Assembly: GCA_019426215.1 (NCBI GenBank)
Contig: CM033393.1
Location: 27,716,591-27,780,590 of the forward strand
Direction: 5' to 3'
Source of the DNA: Buddleja alternifolia
Lineage: Eukaryota > Streptophyta > Magnoliopsida > Lamiales > Scrophulariaceae
DNA: 64,000 nucleotides
The position numbers and the translations under genes were made by a program. The first letter of the stretch is position 1. The number at the start of each line of letters is the position of its first letter. Below the pieces are notes generated by a model that saw nothing but the letters and a program-made list of their open reading frames with translations, did no database searches and was not told where the DNA came from. This document shows positions 20,150-29,629 of the stretch, piece after piece.

Positions 20150-20740
20150 CGATCCAGAGCTTCCTGCTTGTATATATGCCCTGTATCCGTCATGCAATAC
20201 GGCGATACAGGTCCTGTATCACATATCCCCTTTTTGGGTCAATGCACTTATTGGCGATACTGAGATATAGGGCCCTGTATCAGTCATTCCAATACGGCGA
20301 TACAGGTTCCTGTATCACAGTATCCACCTTTTTTGGGGTCAATGCCTTATGGGCGATACTGAGATATAGGGCCCTGTATCTCGGTATCGATGTACCGTGC
20401 TGCGATATAGGGCCCTATATTCGAGTATCGGGCATACGAGACTTTGATACATGGGTCCTGTATCGCTGTATCAAAGAGAAATGTGTCCCATTTTGGTGAA
20501 TACTGCGATATGGGACCCATGTATTATAGTATTTGGGTGCAAATTACCATACCTATTCAAGTATCTGCGTATCACCTGATAGACCCCAACAGCTTGGAGT
20601 TTCCAATATACGGCAATACAGGGTTCAGTATAGTAGTATCGTGGTATGCCGGTACAGCGATAATAGCCCCTGTATATGAGGATCCAATTAGTTATATATG
20701 ATATACTTGGGGTCCTATATTGCAGTATTCACCAACTAAT
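20150..20740. repeat. Palindrome-rich GATAC/GTATC tandem array, copy A
   Basis: Units of about 110 bases contain GATACAGG-GT-CCTGTATC-type inverted repeats, 'gcgatactgagatatagggc' and 'tttttgggtcaatgc'. Further diverged units continue to about 20740. The array lies immediately upstream of the leader of the Athila-ORF1-like gene. Confidence 0.8.
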
Positions 20741-21476
20741 GGAAATAAAAAAATTAAAAATAAAAATTGCAAAAACAATTCGCACCATGGTGTTGTTTCG
20801 CTCCCACGGTGCCAACACCACACGATTCGTGCGATTCAACAGGGAAAATCGAAACGCAAACATTCGTTCCTTCCATCACCTCATTCTTCCATCAAATCCC
20901 CGGCCCCCGCCCATCTACCGTACCTACCCAAGACGCTCCGCTCCCCTCCCTATCATCCCATCAATCACCGCACACCCCGCACGTCTCCTCCATCAGCTCA
21001 CTCTTCGAGTCAAGGTTAGTATGGGCTTTTCTAAATTTGTTTCGTTGTTTTTTTGTTGTGATTAGCAGCATTGCAATGGTGTTTTCTGTTTTTTGAATTA
21101 GTAATACATTTGTTGGGCCCTATATTGTGTGTTAATTAAGTGCTAGAATGTACATGCCTCCACAATGAAGGCAAGGTGTTTCGATGAATTGATTGATAGA
21201 GATTTTGTTGCTTCTTTGTGGTTAAGCATTGGGTGTATTTGATATAGAATTGGCAAAGTGATAATTGGGCATGCTTCTTTGTTAAATTGTTACTAAATGA
21301 AGATGCCTAATTAATGAACGCAAGGTATTCGACGAAAAGCCCCATACAAAAAACCGTTGCCCAATTCTAGTTGTGGTTCATTGATAAATCTTTAGTTGTA
21401 TTAATGAACTATACTCAAATTTGTGATATATTTCATGTTTCATAATGCAGGTGTCCATTCATTTGTCGACTAAAAT

Positions 21477-22580
21477 ATGGGCCGAAAAAGGGCTCGTACC
21501 GCCGAGACACCCAGTACGGCCGATTTGGAGATTATACCCTCAACCGTTGATAGTAGTAGCCCCCCACTTTTGATGAAATACCCAAAAGTCAAGAATCCCA
21601 CTTCTAAATATGCAAAACTGATGAAGTTACCCTGTTACCCTCCCGCTACATGGCTCATGCTATGGCAGGCGATTGATATCAAGTTAGTGATTTTCGTGCA
21701 AAGTTGGAAGTCATGGGTGGCGGGAATAAATTTCCATGGATGAACCCGTTACAACCCCCTCACATGCGAGTTTTTAAGCACCTTCCAGTATGAAGATGAT
21801 ACAGCCCGGTTTAGAATCGCAATAAAACCTATGAGAAGTCAAAACAGGAGATCGCGGATATATTTGGTTGGCCGATTGAAAACACCGAGTCCCTACTTGA
21901 AGCGGATGAGGATGCATTTTGGCAGGGAATTACTCGACTACCTAATGAGAGTTTTCGGGACGCACGGCTAAGCCACGGATATTGTCGACTATTCTCTCCG
22001 GTATTTACACCGAATCTTGGCCTTCACACTTTTTGGGCGAGGGTGTAGCGAAAAGTATCCACAAAAGAACTTGGAGTTCTGTGGTGTTTTCAAACGGCAA
22101 ACGTGCAGACTTGACGAAAATTTTATGTGAGAGATTTGTTCAAGTGTCGAGACAGGATAAGGGCCAACTAGTGGGGGGGACTTTATTACCCGCATTGCCG
22201 AGCGGATCGGGCATTCGATCGAACTACAACAAATCAAATTCCTATTGAGGGTCCGATGACAGTTGATAAGAACGCTCCGCCGGTATGCACCTCTGAAAAG
22301 AATCCAGCAGATTCGGTTTCATCCGAGTGCCGCACCCTCGGGAACGGAGTGATGCGGCAACAAAGGTTGTTACTCTCAACCCTCCATTTCAAGATCCACC
22401 AACGAATACTGCAGCAGCCACCTCAACTATTTCGACCGTCTTGACCGTCTTCAGTCTCAATTCGCCGTTCTCGCACAAAAATCAAACCGAGTTGATGAGA
22501 AATCAAACAGAGATGATGAGACAATTATCTGAGTATTTCATGTTTGTCAATTTTGAACCACCCCCGCCTCCATCAACATG
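21477..22580 (+). pseudogene. Athila-ORF1-like gene, copy A (multiply frameshifted)
   Basis: Starts with MGRKRARTAETPS, a basic N-terminus. An upstream non-coding exon ends near 21014 at GTTAGT, with the acceptor at 21449-21450 (TGCAG). Downstream reading frames match copy B but are broken at least seven times in the first 300 bases of similarity. No intact domain remains. See copy B (25980-27100) for the protein features. Confidence 0.55.
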
Positions 22581-22839
22581 ACAGCACCTTTTTGTCACAT
22601 GTTCATAATGTTTACGTAGTTGCATATTCAAGTTGTGTTTAAGATTGACCAGGATTTCCGACCTTTTTGAATTATGAACATTATATGACCTTTTTTTTTT
22701 AGTATGTTGTTGAAATATGAAAAAATTAGAACTACAAAATTAACACACGATTAAACATTACACACAAAGTTAAAACACTCCGAAATAAAATATTTTACAC
22801 AAACGCCGAAATTGTCTCAACTGGTAATGAAAATTACTC

Positions 22840-23090
22840 AATTATACAATTCAAACTACATTTCATCAAATGCGATCCATTCCACACCAAACGCCTCATC
22901 CTCGCTTTCGAGTTGCTGGACGAAGGGGAAACTCGTCAACATCATCACAGTCCTGTGTTGCTTACTTCATGTCTCTATTTCCATGATGACACTCAATAGG
23001 AACATTTCATTTTCCTCGATATGGTTTTCTAGGGTTGGAAAGGTTCCGGGGGATGCGAATCCTCACGTTAATACCCTTCACTTGCTTTTG
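22840..23090 (-). pseudogene. Truncated 3' end of the acidic-protein gene, copy A
   Basis: Matches 27365-27620, the C-terminal coding end of the minus-strand gene at 27395-28091, but with many small indels and no upstream exons. It is cut off where unit B begins (~23100). It shows that the duplicated unit originally included part of that gene. Confidence 0.6.
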
Positions 23091-23103
23091 TCCTTGACGC
23101 CCA

Positions 23104-23720
23104 GAGAGAATAGACTGATAAACAGCGTATGTCCGATCCCGTAAGGCGAAATCGTTGATGAGTATAACTTATGGTAAGAAAGAGAAGCAGATTAGTACAA
23201 GGAGTTTAAAACAGTTGAAACCTCGGGGATGGCTTGATGATGAAGTATGTAATTTCTACATCTTGTTATTGAAAAAAGAGAGAGTGCGGGAGCCAATGAG
23301 GTACTTGAAATGCCATTATTTTGGTTCCTACTTTATAAAGCGTTATAAAAGTAGGGTTTCAGTCGGTGGAAAGTTATGACTGATGCTAGAACAGCGACAG
23401 TTGATTATAGTCTTCTTCAGTGGTGATAAACTTGTGCCGATCAATGATAATTTGCATTGGACTTAGCAATATCAGCCCGAAGGAAAAAAAGGAGTATCTT
23501 GATTCATTTGGGCCTACTCGGGGTGATAATGGAGTTTTACTCGCTAAAAGATTACGTACTCCAATACGTGAGCACAAATGGATAGAAGATTTTGATTCGA
23601 GTGGTTGGACGTACAATTGTCAGTAACATCCCGCTACAGGAAGAAAAGTGAGATGTGGTGTGTTCATGCTCAAATACGTGGACTTCTTTTGTACAAGGGA
23701 AGAGTTAGACCTTTGAAAAC
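23104..23720 (+). pseudogene. Ulp1 protease fragment, tandem copy B
   Basis: Same content as the copy A fragment: LKPRGWLDDEVCNFYI, VREPMRYLKCHYFGS, then frame changes, a shortened NLHWT region, EYLDSFGP and the terminal 'tggtgtgttcatgctcaaat' block. The triplet for the Cys region is damaged (GTGAGATGTGGT versus GTGCGACTGTGGT in copy A), so no active site could be encoded as read. Confidence 0.7.
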
Positions 23721-23944
23721 ATTTAGTCATATCCACATTCCATATTTTAGACAGAGATAGCCTTGCAACTTTTGACCAATTCCATAGTTGAGGAAATAGT
23801 AACTCTGTATTTGTGTTATGTTGTCAAATATTTATACAGGCCTACAAGTTGCCAAGTATCACTTCTAATCCAAAATCAATTATTACTCCATTTAATAAAA
23901 CAGGGATTGTGCATAAGAAAATTCAAAGGGGAAGAAATTCAAAA

Positions 23945-24662
23945 GGGCAGTGCACTTGGCACTCCTGTCCCAGAAATGGTGCATCGTGGTGCCGAGTGCA
24001 CTGCTTTGAGTCATTGGCTAGTAGTATATTAGTGCATGGCATCCTGTTGCCACTTGGAAACGGGTCCCGCCCCCTGGTTTACTTGTGCCAAAATCGGCAC
24101 GTAGTGCCGATGAAATGCCTAAGGAGGCACTCAGCACTTTGGGTGCCGAGTGTCGGCACCGTGGTGCGAGTGCACTGCCTTAGGTAGTGCACTCGGCAAT
24201 CTGTGCCAGAAAACGGCACCGTAGTGCCGACTGCACTGCCTAAGGCAGTGCACTCAGCACTTTGGGTGCCGAGTGTCGGCACCGTGGTGCCGAGTGCACT
24301 GCCTTAGGTAGTGCACTCGGCACTCCTGTGCCAGAAACTCTGCACCGTAGTGCCGACTGCACTGCCTAAGGCAGTGCACTCAGCACTTTGGGTGCCGAGT
24401 GCACTGCCTTAGGTAGTGCACTCGGCACTCCTGTGCCAGAAACTCGGCACCGTAGTGCCGACTGCACTGCCTAAGGCAGTGCACTCAGCACTTTGGGTGC
24501 CGAGTGCACTGCCTGGGTGCCGAGTGTCGGCACCGTGGTGCCGAGTGCACTATTGGTGCCGAGTTCGGCATCCATAGTGCCGAGTGCACTGAAGTAGTCA
24601 GTGCAGTCGGCGCTCTGGGTGCCGAGTTTCGGCACTCTGGCCGAGTAGTGTAGTGCACTGCA
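23945..24662. repeat. Palindrome-rich GGCAC/GTGCC tandem array, copy B
   Basis: Clearer than copy A. Unit starts ('ggca..gcactcagcacttt') lie near 24124, 24245, 24369 and 24475, giving a period of roughly 106-124 bases. Some units lack the inner 'gtcggcaccgtggtgccgag' segment. The GTGCACTGCC/GGCAGTGCAC inverted repeat is present in each unit. Confidence 0.9.
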
Positions 24663-25260
24663 ATGCGATACTGCGATATAGGGCCCTGTATCCGTCATGC
24701 CAATACGGCGATACAGGGTCCTGTATCACAGTATCCACCTTTTTTGGGTCAATGCACTTATTGGGCGATACTGAGATATAGGACCCTGTATCAGTCATGT
24801 CAATACGGCGATACAGGGTCCTGTATCACAGTATCCACCTTTTTTGGGTCAATGCACTTATTGGGCGATACTGAGATATAGGGCCCTGTAGCTCGGTTAT
24901 CGATGTACCGTGCTGCGATATAGGGGCCCTATATTCGAGTATCGGCATACGAGACTTTGATACATGGGTCTGTATCGTGTATCAAAGAGAAATGTGTCCC
25001 ATTTTGGTGAATACTGCGATATGGGACCCATGTATTATAGTATTTGGGTGCAAATTACACCAATACCTATTCAAGTATCTGCGTATCACCTGATAGACCC
25101 AACAGCTTGGAGGTTTCCAATATACGGCAATACAGGGGTTCAGTATTAGTATCGTGGTATGCCGGTACAGCGATAATAGCCCCTGTATATGAGGATCCAA
25201 TTAGTTAATATGGATATACTGGGGTCCTATATTGCTGTATTCACCAACTAATGGAAAATT
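24663..25260. repeat. Palindrome-rich GATAC/GTATC tandem array, copy B
   Basis: Two nearly identical units of about 110 bases (24671-24780 and 24780-24890) with GATACAGGGTCCTGTATC, followed by diverged units to about 25260. It directly precedes the leader exon (about 25300-25522) of the gene at 25980. Confidence 0.85.
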
Positions 25261-25979
25261 AAAAAAATTAAAAATAAAAATTGCAAAAAAAATTCGCACC
25301 ATGGTGCTGTTTCGCTCCCACGGGTGCCACACCACACGATTCGGGCGATTCACAGGGAAAATCGAAACGCAAACATTCGTTCCTTCCATCAACTCATTCT
25401 TCCATCAAATCCCCGGCCCCCGCCCATCTACGTACCTACCCAAGACGCTCCGCTCCCCTCCGCTATCATCCATCAATCACCGCACACCGCACGTCCCCCA
25501 TCAGCTCACTCTTCGAGTCAAGGTTAGTATGGGCTTTTCTAAATTGTGTCGTTGTTTTTTGTTGTGATTAGCAGCATTGCAATGGTGTTTTCTGTTTTTG
25601 AATTAGTAATACATTGTTGGGCCCTATATTGTGTGTTAATTAAGTGCTAGAATGTACATGCCTCCACAATGAAGGCAAGGTGTTCGATGAATTGATTGAT
25701 AGAGATTTTGTTGCTTCTTTGTGGTTAACATTGGGTGTATTTGATATAGAATTGCAAAGTGATAATTGGGCATGCTTCTTTGTTAAATTGTTACTAGAAT
25801 GAAGATGCCTAATTAATGAACGCAAGGTGTTCGACGAAAAGCCCCATACAAAAAACACGTTGCCCAATTCTAGTTGTGGTTCATTGATAAATCTTGTAGT
25901 TGTAGTTAATGAATATACTCAATTTGTGATATATTTCATGTTTCATAATGCAGGTGTCCATTCATTTGTCGACTAAAAT

Positions 25980-27100
25980 ATGGGCCGAAAAAGGGCTCGT
26001 ACCGCCGAGACACCCAGTACGGCCGATTTGGAGATTGTACCCTCAACCGTTGATAGTAGTAGCCCCCACTTTTGATGAAATACCCAAAAGTCAAGAATCC
26101 CACTTCTAAATATGCAAAACTGATGAAGTTACCCTGTTATCCCTCCGCTACATGGATCCTCATGCTATGCAGGCGATTGATATCAAGTTGAGTGATTTTC
26201 GTGCAAAGTTGGAAGTCATGGGTTGGCGGGAACTAAATTTCATGGATGAACCGAGTTACAACCGGCTCACATGCGAGTTTTTAAGCACCTTCCAGTATGA
26301 AGATGATACAGCCCGGTTTAGAATCGCAAATAAAACCTATGAGAAGTCAAAACAGGAGATCGCGGATATATTTGGTTGGCCGATTGAAAACACCGAGTCC
26401 CTACTTGAAGCGGATGAGGATGCATTTTGGCAGGGAATTACTCGACTACCTAATGAGAAGTTTTCGGGACGCACGGCTAAGGCCACGGATATTGTCGACT
26501 ATTCTCTCCGGTATTTACACCGAATCTTGGCATTTCACTTTTTGGGCGAGGGTGTAGCGGAAAAGTATCCACAAAAGAACTTGGAGTTCTGTGGTGTTTT
26601 CAAACCGGAAAACGTGCAGACTTGACGAAAATTTTATGTGAGAGATTTGTTCAAGTGTCGAGACAGGAGAAGGGCCAACTAGTAATGGGGGGACTTATTA
26701 CCCGCATTGCCGAGCGGATCGGGGCATTCGATCGAACTACAACAAATCAAATTCCTATTGAGGGTCGATGACAGTTGATAAGAACCACCTCGCCGGTATG
26801 CACCTTCTGAAAAAGAATCCAGCAGGATTCGGTTTCATCCGAGTGCCGCACCTCGGGAACGGAGTGATGCGGCAACAGAGGTTGTTACTCTCAACCCTCC
26901 ATTTCAAGATCCACCAACGATACTACTGCAGCAGCCACCTCAACTAATTTCGACCGTCTTGACCGTCTTCAGTCTCAATTCGCCGTTCTCGCACAAAATC
27001 AAACCGAGTTGATGAGAAATCAAACAGAGATGATGAGACAATTATCTGAGTATTTCATGTTTGTCAATTTTGAACCACCCCCGCCTCCATCAACATGACC
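25980..27100 (+). pseudogene. Athila-ORF1-like transposon protein, copy B
   Basis: The start is ATG at 25980 (MGRKRARTAETPS). A non-coding first exon and a 5'-UTR intron (donor GTTAGT near 25523, acceptor TGCAG ending at 25953) precede it. The frame breaks near 26070, and a 157-codon stretch is open at 26152-26625 with the features MGWRELNFMDEPS, CEFLSTFQY, FRIANKTYEKSKQEIADI and FGWP. Further on, in another frame, come GQLVMGGLITRIAERI and an MHLLKK-like block. This order resembles the Athila ORF1 / plant transposon protein family (PF03078-like). The identification is by eye. Its function is unknown; it probably travels with the MULE. Indels make the present reading non-functional. Confidence 0.55.
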
Positions 27101-27394
27101 AGCACCCTTTTTGTCACATGTTCATAATGTTTACGTAGTTGCATTATTCAAGTGTATGTTTAAGATTGACCAGGATTTCCGACCTTTTTTGAATATATGA
27201 ACATATATGACCTTTTTTTTTGTACCTATGTTGTTGAATATATGAACAAAATTAGAACTACACAAATTAACACACGATTAAACATTACACACAAAGTAAA
27301 ACAACTCCGTAAAATAAAATATTTTACACAAACGCCGAAATTGTCTCAACTGGTAATGAAAATTACTCAATTAACAATTCAAACTACATTTTCA

Positions 27395-28091
27395 TCAAAT
27401 GCGATCACATTCCACACCAAACGCCTCATCCTCGCTTTCAGAGTTGCTGGATCGATGGAAATCGTCAAAATCATCACAGTCATGTTGTTGCTTCACTTCA
27501 TTGTCTCTCTCTTCCATGATGACACTCAATAGCTGAATCATTTCATTTTCCTCGATATGTTTTCTAGTAGCGTTGGAAAGTCGGGGATGCGAATCCATCA
27601 ACGTTACTAACTCTTTCACCTTGTCTCTGAAAATGAAGTACAAGCAAGAATCATTACATGCGTCAATTTTCTCCTTATAAGGATCTGCGTTTTTCGGGGG
27701 CTTCTCAATTCTGCTATGCACCATAGGGCCCCTCAACAGTAAACCAGGAGGAAGCAAGCTGCACATTACACGCAAACTAATCACAAATTTCGTTATTAAA
27801 TAACATATCATAAATAGATTGTAGAAATACTACCTGCGATAAGGATCAACACAATTCTTTACTTTACACACAGCATACAATGCTGTCTCATATTGTGCAT
27901 ATATACAATCGTTTTGTTGGTCATAAATTAATGTTCTACACGACTCCGTCCCCGTTTCTGAGAACACCACAGCGGCCAGTAACTCTGTCACCTCTGACCT
28001 CAGTCTTGTCCGGTAAAAACAGGATTCACAATCCCCGGGGTTTTCACAATTTGTCACAGCACAGCAACCAACAACTCCACATAGCTTCGTC
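27395..28091 (-). CDS. Unknown two-exon gene part: Cys-rich then acidic C-terminus
   Basis: Two exons join in frame: 27834-28091 (acceptor at 28092-28093) and 27395-27758 (intron GTAGTA...TGCAG, with a codon split across the junction). The first exon encodes a Cys-rich stretch (CGVVGCCAVTNCENPGDCES) and then a hydrophobic helix-like part. The second encodes a Lys-rich middle and an Asp/Glu/Ser-rich tail (DCDDFDDFHRSSNSESEDEA). Upstream exons must exist but could not be assigned between 28092 and the palindromic array at 28880. It lies between the duplicated units and the mudrA gene, on the same strand as mudrA. I recognise no family. Confidence 0.45.
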
Positions 28092-28879
28092 CTATCATTT
28101 TAAAAACGACAACAAACATACCCTTTAAGAAATGAACTTCTATATGCAACACGTACATCCGGACAGCATTTCATATTCATACTCTAGTAAACACAAGAAA
28201 TGACTAATACGAAAACGAAACATGGTATCAATCATCATAATAAAAAGACATGTCTTAATAACAAAAGCTTCTTACATTACGAGGGCAAAATGAGGTGGCA
28301 GCGGCGTAACGATACGGAGCTTCTTAAATATATGCAACCAAAAACAAGACCAAAACATAAGAAAGGATTAGAGAAAACAAGAGTTATTGCAATGACGGAT
28401 TTGGTGTCTAAACTAGTTTGTACAAGCAATTAATGAAAACATATATAAATATTTTCAGCCTAAACACATTAGGCCACGTGTATTAGTATTCACCACATTA
28501 GAGGTGCAAGGTTTGATCAAACTAAAACCAAACTTTCAAGCTACTCCAAAAAATCAACTTCTATGAGCTCAAAATCATTCAAATTTCAACATTACACACT
28601 CAATTGAAAAAGGATCGAACCCGCTACAGGAATAACAGACAAAAAATATCATGACTATATAAGATTATAGATCACTTACTCACGATTGACGGGATGGGGG
28701 CGGGATGGACGTCTACGGTGCAATGATGAGACCGATTTTATGTGAAAGATTTGAAAGCTTGGAAAGTTTTTTGCAATGAGGAAATAAGGGAGGAAATAAG
28801 GGAGGAAAAAAGAAAGGCTGAAAAAAATTCGAAATTCAATTGGGCGGGAAAATGAAATTTGGGCGGGAAATTGAAATTT
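28092..28879. other. Probable upstream part of the minus-strand unknown gene
   Basis: AT-rich sequence without a convincing ORF. The plus-strand frame at 28200-28433 has no recognisable composition or domain. From 28690 to 28870 the sequence is GC-richer and could be the leader of the minus-strand gene. Confidence 0.4.
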
Positions 28880-29110
28880 GGCCCAAATTTCGTCGGCACA
28901 ATGGTGCCGACTAGTCTGCCTAAGGCAGAGTACTCGGCACCGTGGTGCCGAATTTTCGGCACCATGGTGCCGAGTGCTCTGCCTAAGGAAGCATACTCGG
29001 CACAATGGTGGCGAATTTTCGGCACCCTGGTGCCGAGTACTCTGCCTAAAGGCAGCATTCTCGGCACCCTGGTGCCGAAAATTCGCCACCATTGTGCCGG
29101 ACAATTTTTT
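28880..29110. repeat. Third GGCAC-type palindromic array (diverged)
   Basis: Contains CGGCACCATGGTGCCG, a perfect 16-base palindrome, and alternating 'gtgccgagtactctgcctaa' and 'ggcagagtactcggcaccgt' blocks. It is related to the arrays at 19.5 and 23.9 kb (TGCCTAAGGCA and CGGCAC cores) but uses GTACTC where they have GTGCAC. Overlapping ORFs on both strands here are products of the palindromes. Confidence 0.8.
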
Positions 29111-29241
29111 TAATATTTTTTAACCAATTTTTGTTTTCCATCACTTTTTTTTTGTTTTTTGTTTTTCTTTTCACTATTACACAATATTTATTCTTTCTCA
29201 TAGGCCCTTACCATATATATTCTTAAGATTTTATAGTTCAA

Positions 29242-29276
29242 GGTTTAGGGTTTAGTGTTTAGGGTTTAGGGTTTAC
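29242..29276 (+). repeat. Interstitial telomere-like repeat (TTTAGGG)n
   Basis: Four to five imperfect copies of the plant telomere heptamer: ggtttaggg, tttagtg, tttaggg, tttaggg, ttta. It lies beyond the 3' end of the minus-strand mudrA gene. Confidence 0.8.
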
Positions 29277-29464
29277 AATACAAAATAAATATATTTTGTA
29301 GACGGAAAAATGAATATATTATTATTATCAATCATAACAAACTACGTCTGATTCGAGTTTTAGACCTTTTAAACATTACTTAAGTAGTTATAGTTTATCA
29401 CAATCTATAAATACAAATTGTTAAAATTACATATGTAGCAATATCCTGTAGTTAAGTGCCACAT

Positions 29465-29466
<2 letters not shown>

Positions 29467-29495
<29 letters not shown>
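29467..29495. repeat. (TA)n microsatellite
   Basis: About 14 TA dinucleotides. A second, shorter run occurs at 29538-29552. Confidence 0.9.
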
Positions 29496-29498
<3 letters not shown>

Positions 29499-29629
29499 GG
29501 AACACAAATCTCAATTAAAACAATTGTAACTTCAAATGTATATATATATATTACAATGTTGAGCTACTAATGTCTCTAGTGAAAGAATCATCAAATAAAA
29601 AATACAAATACACAATACAAACAAATTGT

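Larger units (their letters stand above)
18621..27560. repeat. Tandem segmental duplication, two ~4.48-kb units
   Basis: Unit A starts near 18621 and unit B near 23104, both with 'gaatagactgataa' followed by the 'gtaaggcgaaatcgttgatg' block. The order of parts is identical: Ulp1 fragment, GGCAC-type array, GATAC-type array, leader with intron, Athila-ORF1-like gene, and the reverse end of an acidic-protein gene. The units differ by frequent one- or two-base indels rather than clean substitutions. The right edge of unit B merges into single-copy sequence near 27600. Confidence 0.85.

Noticed and set aside
19488..25260. CRISPR-like array
   Set aside because: Units are contiguous, variable in length and palindromic with no unique spacers, and the genome is a plant's.
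28676..29123. ORFs of 81-142 aa across the third palindromic array
   Set aside because: The same repeat is open in several frames on both strands, as expected from GGCAC palindromes; there is no independent coding evidence.
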